Program-made: the position numbers and the translations under genes
Shown: positions 24,340 through 34,729 of the stretch, piece by piece
How positions within the stretch are numbered: position 1 is the stretch's first letter
Layout of the letters: every line of letters starts with the position of its first letter
Assembly (NCBI RefSeq): GCF_020404845.1
Contig: NZ_JAIOJZ010000006.1
Coordinates: 124,001 to 188,000 of the forward strand
Direction of reading: 5' to 3'
Origin: Streptomyces hyderabadensis
Lineage (GTDB): Bacteria > Actinomycetota > Actinomycetes > Streptomycetales > Streptomycetaceae
Length of the DNA stretch: 64,000 bases
The notes under the pieces: generated by a model
The model's input: the letters and a program-made list of their open reading frames with translations, nothing else
Databases searched by the model: none
Told to the model about the DNA's origin: nothing

Positions 24340-25479
24340 GTGGAGGACACGGAGCCGAGAAACACGGAACCGAGGAACACCGAACCGGGGAACACCGAAC
24401 CGGGGAACACCGAACCGAAAACCGATCCGGCAGCCGCCGACGGCGCTCAGCCCCCACCAGGGCCGAAGAAGAAGAAGCGGCTTCGCCGTACCCGCCGCAT
24501 CACCCTCGCCGTCCTCCTCGTCCTGCTCCTCCCCCTCCTCACCGCCGAGACCGCCCTCCGCATCAACTACATGGGCGACCCCGCCGACGGCACCCACACC
24601 AGGAACCGCGACGCGATGTGGCTCGGCCACGCATGGGTCGACGGCCGCAAGACGGACGCCGACCTCACGGCACTGGCCCGGGAGCTGAGGACCACCGGAA
24701 TCCGCGACCTCTACGTCCACACCGGCCCGATGGAGCACGACGGCACGCTGCCCGAGTCCCTCTACCCCAAGGCCGGCTGGCTGGTGGACGCCGTGCACCG
24801 GGAGCTGCCCGGCGTCCGCGTCCAGGCCTTCCTCGGCGACGTCCTCGCCACCGAGAGCCCCAACGGCATGCGCCTGGAGCAGGCCGCCACCCGCGCCGCC
24901 GTCGTCGACTCGGCCCGCCAGGTCCTGGACGTGGGCTACGAAGGCGTCCACCTCGACCTGGAGCCGCTGCACTCGGGCGACCGGAACTACCTCTCCCTCC
25001 TCGACGACGTCCGCGCCGTCACCCGCGCCCGGGACGCGCAGCTCTCGGTCGCCGCCCACCAGATCGACCCGCTGCCGGGCTTCCACTCCTTCTGGGGCAC
25101 GGTCGCCGGGCACCCCAAGTGGTGGTCGCAGGAGTTCTTCGGCCAGGTCGCCCGCCGCGTCGACCAGATCGCCGTGATGTCGTACGACACCATGCAGCCC
25201 CTGGAGAGCCTGTACGGCGGCTACGTCGCCCAGCAGACCTCGCTGGCCCTGGAGGCCACCCCGCCGACCACCCACCTCCTGATGGGCCTGCCCTTCTACC
25301 ACGAGAACCGCTTCGGCCACTGGAACCACGCGGAGACCGTCGCCGCCGCCGTCCGGGGCGTGCGCCTGGGCCTGTCCCGCACGGATGCCGACCGCGAGCG
25401 GTTCGGCGTCGCCGCGTACATCGACTTCGCGGCGACGGAGGAGGACTGGGCGGCGTACCGGGACGGGTGGGTGCGCTAG
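24340..25479 (+). CDS. Membrane-anchored GH18-like TIM-barrel protein
   Basis: This is a 379-residue protein. The first 28 residues are a degenerate five-residue repeat (NTEPR/NTEPG). A basic stretch (KKKKRLRRTRR) then precedes one membrane helix (about residues 54-70), giving an N-in, C-out anchor. The outside domain shows beta strands of a TIM barrel and GYEGVHLDLEPL, close to the acidic active-site strand of family-18 glycosidases, plus QIAVMSYDTM and LLMGLPFYHE. A cell-wall or polysaccharide hydrolase role is likely, the substrate unknown. GTG 24340 has GGGAGGGG just upstream. Its stop shares CTAG with the stop of the convergent sdhB. Confidence 0.75.
   Translation: MEDTEPRNTEPRNTEPGNTEPGNTEPKTDPAAADGAQPPPGPKKKKRLRRTRRITLAVLLVLLLPLLTAETALRINYMGDPADGTHTRNRDAMWLGHAWVDGRKTDADLTALARELRTTGIRDLYVHTGPMEHDGTLPESLYPKAGWLVDAVHRELPGVRVQAFLGDVLATESPNGMRLEQAATRAAVVDSARQVLDVGYEGVHLDLEPLHSGDRNYLSLLDDVRAVTRARDAQLSVAAHQIDPLPGFHSFWGTVAGHPKWWSQEFFGQVARRVDQIAVMSYDTMQPLESLYGGYVAQQTSLALEATPPTTHLLMGLPFYHENRFGHWNHAETVAAAVRGVRLGLSRTDADRERFGVAAYIDFAATEEDWAAYRDGWVR
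24346..24420 (+). repeat. 15-bp in-frame tandem repeat (NTEP repeat)
   Basis: Five consecutive 15-base units, two being the identical AACACCGAACCGGGG, encode the N-terminal Asn-Thr-Glu-Pro-Arg/Gly repeat of the GH18-like protein. The unit is a multiple of three, so copy number can vary without a frameshift. Confidence 0.85.
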
Positions 25480-26255
25480 GAGCCGCCCCGGGACCGGCGG
25501 CCGATCTTCGACCCCAGCCACACCAGCGGGTCGTACTTGCGGTCGACGGCCCGCTCCTTCAGCGGGATCAGGGCGTTGTCCGTGATCCGGATGCCCTCCG
25601 GGCACACCTCCGTGCAGCACTTGGTGATGTTGCAGTAGCCGAGGCCGTGGTCGTCCTGGGCCGTGCGGGACCGGTCCAGGCCGGTGTCACCGGCGGCGTC
25701 CAGCGGGTGCATGTCCAGCTCGGCGACGCGCATGAGGAAGCGCGGGCCCGCGAAGGCGGGCTTGTTCTCCTCGTGGTCGCGGACCACGTGGCAGGTGTCC
25801 TGGCACAGGAAGCACTCGATGCACTTGCGGAACTCCTGCGAGCGGTCCACGTCCTCCTGCATCATCCGGTACTCGCCGGGCCCGAGGTCGGCGGGCGGCA
25901 CGAAGGCCGGGACCTCGCGGGCCTTGGTGTAGTTGAAGCCGACGTCCGTCACCAGGTCCCGGATCACCGGGAAGGCGCGCAGCGGGGTGACGGTGATGGT
26001 CTCCTCGCGGGTGAACACGGACATGCGGGTCATGCACAGCAGCCGCGGCCGCCCGTTGACCTCCGCCGAGCACGAACCGCACTTGCCCGCCTTGCAGTTC
26101 CAGCGCACCGCGAGGTCGGGGGCCTGGGTGGCCTGGAGGCGGTGGATGATGTCCAGGACCACCTCGCCCTCGTTGACCTCGACGGTGAAGTCCGCCAGGC
26201 CGCCGCCCTCCACGTCACCGCGCCACACCTTGAAGCGGGCCTCGTAGCCGCTCAT
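25476..26255 (-). CDS. sdhB: Succinate dehydrogenase iron-sulfur subunit (Sdh1 type)
   Basis: This is a 259-residue Fe-S subunit. The plant-type [2Fe-2S] site is CKAGKCGSCSAEV with the partner Cys in RPRLLC. The dicluster region has CIECFLCQDTC and CNITKCCTEVCPEG, supplying [4Fe-4S] and [3Fe-4S] ligands. It moves electrons from the FAD subunit to the membrane anchor. The ATG overlaps the sdhA stop by four bases (ATGA). The gene order anchor, flavoprotein, Fe-S matches mycobacterial Sdh1. The 3' end overlaps the convergent GH18-like gene by the four bases CTAG. Confidence 0.93.
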   Translation of the reverse strand: MSGYEARFKVWRGDVEGGGLADFTVEVNEGEVVLDIIHRLQATQAPDLAVRWNCKAGKCGSCSAEVNGRPRLLCMTRMSVFTREETITVTPLRAFPVIRDLVTDVGFNYTKAREVPAFVPPADLGPGEYRMMQEDVDRSQEFRKCIECFLCQDTCHVVRDHEENKPAFAGPRFLMRVAELDMHPLDAAGDTGLDRSRTAQDDHGLGYCNITKCCTEVCPEGIRITDNALIPLKERAVDRKYDPLVWLGSKIGRRSRGGS

Positions 26256-28201
26256 TCGGACCGGCCCTCCAGTTCCTCGTCGGCGAGGTACTTCACCAGC
26301 TCCTCCTTGTCGAAGAGGGCGAGCAGGTCGGGCCGGATCGGCTCGGTGGTCTGCCGCTCCAGGGCGATCCGGCCGCGCTCCGGGTCCGTGGCCGCGGGTT
26401 CGTCCGCCGGACCGGCCAGCGAGCAGATCAGGTTGACCGGGCGCCAGCGCCGGTCCATCGACGGATGGTCCTCGCGGGTGTGCCCGCCGCGCGACTCGGT
26501 GCGCTCCAGCGCGGCCCGCGCCACGCACTCGCTGACCAGCAGCATGTTGCGCAGGTCCAGGGCGAGGTGCCAGCCCGGGTTGAACTGCCGGTGCCCCTCC
26601 ACCCCGGCCCGGCGGGCCCGCACCCGCAGCTCCGCCAGCTTCTCCAGGGCCTGCTTCATCTCCGCCTCCCGGCGGATGATGCCGACCAGGTCGTTCATGG
26701 TCTGCTGGAGTTCCTGGTGGAGGGTGTACGGGTTCTCCGGCGGCCCGGCATCGGGCTCCTCGGCCTCGGCGGAGAACGGCCGCAGCGCCTCCGCGGCGGC
26801 GGCGTCGACCTGGGCGTCGTCGACCCGGGTGCGCGCGCCCTCGTCCGTCCGGCCCGCCGCGTACTCGGCGGCGTACCGCCCCGCCCGGCGCCCGAACACC
26901 AGCAGGTCGGACAGCGAGTTGCCGCCCAGCCGGTTGGAGCCGTGCATGCCGCCGGCCACCTCGCCGGCGGCGTACAGGCCCGGCACCCCGCGCGCGGCGG
27001 CGGTGTCGGAGTCGACGGCGATGCCGCCCATCACGTAGTGGCAGGTGGGCCCGACCTCCATCGCCTCAGCCGTGATGTCGACGTCCGCCAGCTCCTTGAA
27101 CTGGTGGTACATGGAGGGCAGCCGGCGCCGGATCACCTCCGCGGGCATCCGGGTGGACACGTCGAGGAAGACCCCGCCGTGCGGGGAGCCCCGGCCCTCC
27201 TTCACCTCGGCGTTGATGGCGCGGGCGACCTCGTCGCGGGGCAGCAGCTCGGGCGGGCGCCGGTTGTGGTCCGGGTCGTCGTACCAGCGGTCGCCCTCCG
27301 CCTCCGACTCGGCGTACTTCTCCTTGAAGACGTCCGGGATGTAGTCGAACATGAACCGCTTGCCCTCGGAGTTCCTGAGCACCCCGCCGTCGCCGCGCAC
27401 CGACTCGGTGACGAGGATGCCCTTCACCGAGGGCGGCCAGACCATGCCGGTGGGGTGGAACTGCACGAACTCCATGTTCAGCAGCGGCGCCCCGGCCAGC
27501 AGTGCCAGGGCGTGGCCGTCGCCGGTGTACTCCCACGAGTTCGAGGTCACCTTGAACGACTTGCCGATGCCGCCGGTGGCGATCACCACCGCGGGCGCCT
27601 CCAGGACGAAGAAGCGGCCGCTCTCGCGCTCGTAGCCGAAGACGCCCGAGACGCCGCGGCCCTCCTTGAGCACCCGTGTGACCGTGCACTCCTGGAAGAC
27701 CTTCAGCCGGGACTCGTGGTCCCCGGTCTCGCGGAAGTCCTCCTGCTGGAGCGAGACGATCTTCTGCTGGAGGGTGCGGATCAGCTCCAGGCCCGTGCGG
27801 TCGCCGACATGGGCGAGGCGCGGGTACTCGTGGCCGCCGAAGTTGCGCTGCGAGATCCGGCCGTCCTTCGTGCGGTCGAACAGCGCGCCCCACGTCTCCA
27901 GCTCCCACACCCGCTGCGGGGCCTCCTGGGCGTGCAGCTCGGCCATCCGCCACTGGTTGAGGAACTTGCCGCCGCGCATGGTGTCGCGGAAGTGCACCTG
28001 CCAGTTGTCCCCGGAGTTGACGTTGCCCATGGAGGCGGCGATGCCGCCCTCGGCCATCACGGTGTGCGCCTTGCCGAACAGCGACTTGCAGATCACGGCC
28101 GTACGGGCGCCGCGCTCGCGGGCCTCGATCGCGGCGCGCAGCCCGGCGCCGCCCGCGCCCACCACGACGACGTCCCATTCCTGCCGGTCGACCACGGACA
28201 T
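26252..28201 (-). CDS. sdhA: Succinate dehydrogenase flavoprotein subunit (Sdh1 type)
   Basis: This is a 649-residue flavoprotein. The FAD-binding GAGGAGLRAA is at residues 16-25. The flavinylation-type His is in KAHTVMAEGGIA, the substrate loop in FVQFHPTGMVWP, and SNRLGGNSLSD carries the catalytic Arg region. It oxidises succinate to fumarate and passes electrons to SdhB; the complex sits on the inner face of the membrane. The length is close to that of the mycobacterial Sdh1 flavoprotein, longer than E. coli SdhA, consistent with the Sdh1 class. It starts 16 bases after the anchor gene and is coupled to sdhB by an ATGA overlap. Confidence 0.95.
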   Translation of the reverse strand: MSVVDRQEWDVVVVGAGGAGLRAAIEARERGARTAVICKSLFGKAHTVMAEGGIAASMGNVNSGDNWQVHFRDTMRGGKFLNQWRMAELHAQEAPQRVWELETWGALFDRTKDGRISQRNFGGHEYPRLAHVGDRTGLELIRTLQQKIVSLQQEDFRETGDHESRLKVFQECTVTRVLKEGRGVSGVFGYERESGRFFVLEAPAVVIATGGIGKSFKVTSNSWEYTGDGHALALLAGAPLLNMEFVQFHPTGMVWPPSVKGILVTESVRGDGGVLRNSEGKRFMFDYIPDVFKEKYAESEAEGDRWYDDPDHNRRPPELLPRDEVARAINAEVKEGRGSPHGGVFLDVSTRMPAEVIRRRLPSMYHQFKELADVDITAEAMEVGPTCHYVMGGIAVDSDTAAARGVPGLYAAGEVAGGMHGSNRLGGNSLSDLLVFGRRAGRYAAEYAAGRTDEGARTRVDDAQVDAAAAEALRPFSAEAEEPDAGPPENPYTLHQELQQTMNDLVGIIRREAEMKQALEKLAELRVRARRAGVEGHRQFNPGWHLALDLRNMLLVSECVARAALERTESRGGHTREDHPSMDRRWRPVNLICSLAGPADEPAATDPERGRIALERQTTEPIRPDLLALFDKEELVKYLADEELEGRSE

Positions 28202-28217
28202 CAGAAGGCCTCACTCA

Positions 28218-29051
28218 TCAGAAGAAGCGCGGATCGTCGAAGGCACCGGAGGCGACCAGATACACGTAGAAGTCGGCGAGCGCCACGCTCACCAGCGACG
28301 CCCACGCCAGCTGCATGTGCCGGGCGTTGAGCTTCCCGACCAGCTGCCACATCCGGTAGCGCACCGGATGCCGGGAGAAGTGCCTGAGCTTGCCGCCGAC
28401 GATGTGCCGGCAGGAGTGGCAGGAGAGGGTGTACGCCCAGATCAGCACGATGTTGGCGAGGAACACCAGGGTGCCGAGCCCCATGTGGCCCCACGCGTAG
28501 TGCTCGTCGCGGAAGGCGAGCACGGTGTCGTAGGTGAGGATGCCCGCGACCAGCAGCGCCGCGTAGAAGAAGTACCGGTGGACGTTCTGCAGGATCAGCG
28601 GGAAGCGGGTCTCCCCGGTGTACTTCCGGTGCGGTTCGGCCACCGCGCAGGCCGGCGGGGACGCCCAGAAGCCCCGGTAGTAGGCCTTGCGGTAGTAGTA
28701 GCAGGTCAGGCGGAAGCCGAGCGGGAAGATCAGGATGATGATCGCGGGGGAGATGCCCCACCAGGTGCCGAAGATCTCCCAGTTGGGCCCCGAGCGCATC
28801 GGCTCGCAGTTCTCCGCCAGACAGGGGGAGTAGAAGGGCGAGACGTACGGGGCCGCGTAGTAGTCGGCGTTCGCGAAGGCCCGCCAGGTCGAGTAGACGA
28901 CGAAGGCCAGCAGACCCGCGGCGGTGGCGGCCGGGGCCAGCCACCAGCGGTCGGTGCGCAGGTGCGGGGCGCGGATGGCGGCGCGCGTCGGGGTGTGCAC
29001 GCCGCCGCGCGGATGGGGGTCGGTGGCTGGGGGTTCCGTACCAGTGGCCAC
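28218..29051 (-). CDS. Succinate dehydrogenase membrane anchor (Sdh1-type, single polypeptide)
   Basis: This is a 277-residue membrane protein with about five hydrophobic helices (LAPAATAAGLLAFVVYSTW, WGISPAIIILIFPLGF, FFYAALLVAGILTYDTVL, LGTLVFLANIVLIWAYTLS, LAWASLVSVALADFYVYLV). His residues in LQNVHRYFFY, DEHYAWGHM, LSCHSCRH and NARHMQLAW could ligate heme. Unlike the two-subunit SdhC/SdhD anchor, one long polypeptide anchors the enzyme, as I recall for the M. tuberculosis Sdh1 operon. It is co-directional with sdhA and sdhB, 28 bases after a small coiled-coil gene. Confidence 0.88.
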   Translation of the reverse strand: MATGTEPPATDPHPRGGVHTPTRAAIRAPHLRTDRWWLAPAATAAGLLAFVVYSTWRAFANADYYAAPYVSPFYSPCLAENCEPMRSGPNWEIFGTWWGISPAIIILIFPLGFRLTCYYYRKAYYRGFWASPPACAVAEPHRKYTGETRFPLILQNVHRYFFYAALLVAGILTYDTVLAFRDEHYAWGHMGLGTLVFLANIVLIWAYTLSCHSCRHIVGGKLRHFSRHPVRYRMWQLVGKLNARHMQLAWASLVSVALADFYVYLVASGAFDDPRFF

Positions 29052-29079
29052 TGGGCGACTCCGGTCGGTCGGGTCGGGT

Positions 29080-29370
29080 TCAGGGGGCGCGGCGGTCGCG
29101 GGCGCCGAGACCCTCGTCGTCCGAGTCCGTCCACAGCGAGCCGTCGTAGGGCGTGTCGGGGATCGGGACGAGGTCCGGACGCCTGGGCGCGTCCGGCGCG
29201 GCGACCGCCGCCCGCAGCAGCGCGAGACTCTCGCGGAGGTGGTCGGCGTCGGTGCGGACCCGGCGGATCTCCAGGTCGCCGCTGCCCAGCTGCTGTTCCA
29301 GCCGGGTCACCGTCCGGGACAGTTCGTCCAGGCTGCGCTGTGCCGATGACAGATCGTCGTGCACGGACAA
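29080..29370 (-). CDS. Small coiled-coil protein heading the sdh operon
   Basis: This is a 96-residue protein. Residues 5-60 (LSSAQRSLDELSRTVTRLEQ, ESLALLRAAVA) form an amphipathic coiled coil; the tail is acidic and ends LGARDRRAP. No family is recognised. A TTG start at 29370 has GAGG 7 bases upstream; GTG 29364 is the alternative. It precedes the sdh anchor gene by 28 bases, so it is probably the first gene of the operon. It could be an accessory or assembly protein of the dehydrogenase, which is inference from position only. Confidence 0.7.
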   Translation of the reverse strand: MSVHDDLSSAQRSLDELSRTVTRLEQQLGSGDLEIRRVRTDADHLRESLALLRAAVAAPDAPRRPDLVPIPDTPYDGSLWTDSDDEGLGARDRRAP

Positions 29371-29442
29371 GACGTGACCTCACTTCCGTCGGACACGGCG
29401 GCGGGCCTCTGGCCCTGGGGGGTTACGTTCATGCGCCTGAGA

Positions 29443-29456
29443 GTGTCGCGCGTCAC
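29443..29456. promoter_or_regulatory. CRP-like binding site
   Basis: GTGTCGCGCGTCAC matches GTG-N6-G-N-CAC, the motif I recall for Streptomyces CRP. It lies 73 bases upstream of the TTG start of the sdh operon, in the 322-base region (29371-29692) between that operon and the divergent lipoprotein gene. Confidence 0.45.
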
Positions 29457-29532
29457 ACCTGTCGCTGGGAAGGGATGTGCAGCGATTGGCCGGGGCGTGT
29501 CGGTGCACCGCGGGTGGCGTTGCGCCGCACGG

Positions 29533-29546
29533 GTGACGTTACACAC
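29533..29546. promoter_or_regulatory. Second CRP-like binding site
   Basis: Read on the minus strand this is GTGTGTAACGTCAC, again an exact GTG-N6-G-N-CAC. Downstream towards the lipoprotein gene the leader (about 29615-29670) is unusually AT-rich for this genome. Confidence 0.45.
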
Positions 29547-29692
29547 CGTCGTCGCCGTGTCTCCCAGCGTGGCGGAACCGTTTCCCCTTCAGTGGCCGCA
29601 TCCCCGTCCGGATACAAATGATCAACTTGAATACCGCAAATCTCGTAAATCCTCGCAAACGCAGCACACGCGGCCTTCCGGAGGTAGCAGAG

Positions 29693-31936
29693 ATGTCCCA
29701 CGTCGGCGTCGGACCGCGCGCGGTCATGCGTTCGGTCGCCTTCCTCACCGCGGGCGTCCTCGCCGTACCCGCGCTGGCCGGCTGCACCTCCGAGGACCCG
29801 TCCAGCAAGCCGCTCGCCGAACAGGACGTCGCCGCCGCGGCCCGCGCCCGGATCGCCGACGGCGGCACCCTGCGCTGGGCCGTGGACTCCGTGCCGGACA
29901 CGCTGAACGCCTTCCAGTCGGACGCCGACGCCACCACGACCCGCGTCGCGCAGGCCGTGCTGCCCTCGATGTTCCGCACGGACGAGACCGGCAGCCCGGT
30001 GCGCAACCCCGACTACCTGGAGTCGGCCGAGGTCGTCGACACCGAGCCCAAGCAGGTCGTCGTCTACAAGCTGAACCAGCAGGCCGTCTGGAGCGACGGC
30101 CGGGAGATCGGCGCCGCGGACTTCGCCGCCCAGTGGCGCGCCCTGTCCGGGAAGGACAGCGCCTACTGGACCGCCCGCAACGCCGGGTACGACCGCATCG
30201 AGAAGATCGAGCGCGGCGCCAACGACCTGGAGGTCAAGGTCACCTTCAGCCGGCCCTACGCCGACTGGAAGGCCCTGTTCACGCCCCTGTACCCGAAGGA
30301 CGTCACGGGCACCCCGGACGCCTTCAACGACGGCGCCCGGCGGACGCTCAAGGTCAGCGCCGGCCCGTTCGCCGTCAAGAAGGTCGACACCAAGGGCGAC
30401 CGGGTCGTCCTCACCGGCAACCCCCGCTGGTGGGGCGAGCCGGCGAAGCTGGACCAGATCGTGCTGCGCGCCGTCCCGCGTGACGAGCGGGTCTCCGAAC
30501 TGGTCGCCGGCGAGCTGGACCTCGCCGAGATCGACCCGGAGACCGCCGACGAGGTCGGCCTGGCGGGCGCCCCCCGGGACCCCGCCACCGGCACCCCGCT
30601 CATGGGCCCCGGAGGCTCCCCGGCACCGGGCGCGCAGGGCAGGTCCGCCGCCGAGGCGCTGCGCTCCTGGGCCGTCGCCAACGGCTCCGACGAGGAGGCC
30701 GCCGAGGAGGAGGTCCTCGCCCGCGAGAAGCGGCAGGAGGCCGAGGCGAAGGCCCGGCGCCGCCAGCAGGCCCTCAGCGGCTACGAGGTCCGCAAGTCGC
30801 TGGAGCCCGCCTACACCCAGCTCGCCCTCAACGGCGCCGACGGCCCCCTCGCCGACGAGCGGGTCCGCAGGGCCGTGGCCCGCGCCCTGGACCGGGAGAA
30901 GCTGGCCGAGACGGTGCTGAAGCCGCTCGGCCTGCCCGCCGACCCCGTGGGCAGCCACCTCGCACTGTCCGGCCAGCCCGCCTACGCCGACGGCAGCGGC
31001 GCGCTCGGCGAGCAGAACGCCAAGGAGGCCCGGGCCCTGCTCGCGGACGCCGGATGGGTCCCCGGCGGCCCGGTGAAGAAGAAGGACGGCGAGGAGGCGG
31101 CCGGCGCCGAGCAGGAGAAGAAGGACAAGGACGAGAAGGACGGGCAGAAGTCCGAGGGCGACGACGACGGCACGTACATCGTCGGCGAGGACAACAAGAA
31201 CGCCGGCGAGAACGACGGCGAGAACGACGACGGCGCGGACCGCGAGAGCGGCGAGAAGCACAGCAGCGGCAAGAACACCGCCCAGGGCGGCGCGCCCGGC
31301 GCCTACGCCCCCAAGGGCACCGCGGCCCCGGCCGGCGCCGCCGCGGCCCCGCTCGCCAAGGACGGCAAGGCGCTCACCCTCCGCTTCGTGCTGCCCTCGG
31401 GCCCCGGCTCCGAGACCCTGCGCACCGTGGCTGACCGCATCACGGACATGCTCAAGGAGATCGGCATCGGCACCAAGATCACCAAGGTGCCGGACGAGAG
31501 CTACTTCAAGGACCACATCGCCGCCGGCGAGTACGACCTGGCCCTCTACTCCTGGCCCGCCTCCGCCTTCCCCGCCACCGACGCCCGCCCCATCTACGCC
31601 AAGCCCGTCCCGGCCGCCGACGGTTCCCTGAACGTCGCGCAGAACTACACCCGGGTCGGCACCGACCAGGTCGACCAGCTCTTCGACCGGGCCATGGCCA
31701 CGCTGGACCAGAAGGAGGCCCGGGACCTGCTGCGCAAGGCCGACTCGCGGATCTGGGCGGCGGCCGGCTCGGTCCCCCTCTACCAGCGCCCCCAGCTGGT
31801 TGCGGCCCGCAAGAACCTCGCCAACGCGGGCGCCTTCGGCTTCGAGACCCCCCTCTACGAGGACATGGGCTTCCTCGAGAAGGGCGCCCGGGGCTCCCTG
31901 CCCTCCGCCCCTTCCTCGCCCTCGCCCTCGTCCTGA
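29693..31936 (+). CDS. Family-5 peptide-binding lipoprotein with acidic insertions
   Basis: This is a 747-residue extracytoplasmic solute-binding protein of the DppA/OppA class. The signal peptide ends in a perfect lipobox PALAGC, so it should be a lipid-anchored surface protein. Family-5 features run through the protein (TLRWAVDSVPDTLNAF, AVWSDGREIGAADFA, VRRAVARALDREKLAETVL, DLALYSWPASAFPATDARP). It is about 200 residues longer than usual owing to two charged inserts. One (about residues 300-360) is a Glu/Ala/Arg helix; the other (about 460-545) is Lys/Glu/Asp/Asn-rich. The ATG 29693 has GGAGG 8 bases upstream. No permease or ATPase genes directly follow, so it may serve the bldK-type transporters beyond typA. 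Confidence 0.88.
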   Translation: MSHVGVGPRAVMRSVAFLTAGVLAVPALAGCTSEDPSSKPLAEQDVAAAARARIADGGTLRWAVDSVPDTLNAFQSDADATTTRVAQAVLPSMFRTDETGSPVRNPDYLESAEVVDTEPKQVVVYKLNQQAVWSDGREIGAADFAAQWRALSGKDSAYWTARNAGYDRIEKIERGANDLEVKVTFSRPYADWKALFTPLYPKDVTGTPDAFNDGARRTLKVSAGPFAVKKVDTKGDRVVLTGNPRWWGEPAKLDQIVLRAVPRDERVSELVAGELDLAEIDPETADEVGLAGAPRDPATGTPLMGPGGSPAPGAQGRSAAEALRSWAVANGSDEEAAEEEVLAREKRQEAEAKARRRQQALSGYEVRKSLEPAYTQLALNGADGPLADERVRRAVARALDREKLAETVLKPLGLPADPVGSHLALSGQPAYADGSGALGEQNAKEARALLADAGWVPGGPVKKKDGEEAAGAEQEKKDKDEKDGQKSEGDDDGTYIVGEDNKNAGENDGENDDGADRESGEKHSSGKNTAQGGAPGAYAPKGTAAPAGAAAAPLAKDGKALTLRFVLPSGPGSETLRTVADRITDMLKEIGIGTKITKVPDESYFKDHIAAGEYDLALYSWPASAFPATDARPIYAKPVPAADGSLNVAQNYTRVGTDQVDQLFDRAMATLDQKEARDLLRKADSRIWAAAGSVPLYQRPQLVAARKNLANAGAFGFETPLYEDMGFLEKGARGSLPSAPSSPSPSS

Positions 31937-32068
31937 ACCCTCCCGGCAAGCCGCAGCCCCCGGGGCCCCGTACCATTGGGTGAGGCCGTGGCATGTACCG
32001 CCCGGCAGGCCCGCGTGACACGGACGTCCGCGACGGCCGTCCTCACACCCTCCGGGAGTAAGCCACTT

Positions 32069-33985
<1,917 letters not shown>

Positions 33986-34006
33986 GCGGACCACCGCACG
34001 ACGGAC

Positions 34007-34043
34007 GGCACCGGACGCCACGGCTCACGTGGTGTCCGGTGCC
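34007..34043 (+). terminator. Terminator of typA
   Basis: GGCACCGGAC (34007-34016) pairs perfectly with GTCCGGTGCC (34034-34043), and an inner CCAC/GTGG extends the stem, around a 7-base loop. It lies 21 bases after the typA stop. Confidence 0.85.
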
Positions 34044-34606
34044 GTTTGGCGTGAGTCCCGACGCGGGCGGGACGCGGGGGGTAGGGAAAACCCTCGATTT
34101 CCCCGGGGGGCGCGGCGAGGCGGGCAGGGCCGCACTAACCTGCGCGAAAGCACTCCGCCCGGAGTGCCGGCGGGCGGTCCCGTCCGGGTGTCCGGCGGCC
34201 GGCGCCGGCGGACCTGCCGGGCGCGGGACATACCTGCGGGTCAGCTTGCACCCACAGCACGTTACGCGCAATCAATTTCTGCCGCGCGGCCGTCCGTTAT
34301 GCGGACGGTCACCACCGTTAGATGTGTAACAAGTCCGTTTCGCAGCGATCTCGTACCAAACCCTTTGTCCGGATTTTGAAAGATCTGGCCCCTATCTGTG
34401 ATCGAACCGAGACCTCGAACCTGTGGTTCGTTCCCCGGAGGATGGCAGATAGTTAGGCGCGTAGAGCTCGGATAAACGGGTCACGCGCTGACGGGGCGCA
34501 GGCTCGCGAGCGTGAGGGCGCCCGACGATCTCATCACCGGCCGATGGCCGGAATGTGTCGCGTGCTCCTCTTTGCGGTGAACCAGCGGATTCATGAGGAG
34601 GAACCC
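34044..34606 (+). promoter_or_regulatory. Structured upstream region of the bldK operon
   Basis: About 560 bases without a supported gene. It contains three hairpins: CCGTCCG/CGGACGG at 34290-34308, CGAACC/GGTTCG at 34416-34430, and GGGCGC/GCGCCC enclosing a GCTCGCGAGC core at 34494-34523. Bases 34255-34400 are much richer in A and T than the surroundings, so the bldK promoter probably lies there. Confidence 0.45.
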
Positions 34607-34729
34607 ATGCGAGGTGCCACAAGCGCCATATGGGTCGCGTCGTCCCCGATGGCAGGTGTAGGCCCCGCGGGTGCGTTCAGTGCCGTCACGGTGGATGCGG
34701 CAGCGGCCCGGCGTCGCGAACTTCCTTGA
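34607..34729 (+). pseudogene. Small ORF resembling the start of an oligopeptide-binding protein gene
   Basis: A 40-codon frame begins MRGATSAIWVAS behind GAGGAGG. The binding-protein gene at 41388 begins MRGATHAKWAAC behind GAGGAGG. 25 of the first 32 coding bases are identical, and 8 of the first 11 residues. After that the frame diverges into an Ala-rich tail (VTVDAAAARRRELP) with no lipobox. It looks like the remnant of a paralogous binding-protein gene, or a leader peptide derived from one, 169 bases before bldKA. Translation is plausible given the ribosome site. It could be a regulatory upstream ORF rather than decay. Confidence 0.5.

Noticed and set aside
34290..34523. A known riboswitch (for example a cyclic-di-AMP type) before bldK
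   Set aside because: The hairpins are real, but I could not match the conserved core of any riboswitch class, so only a structured leader is reported.
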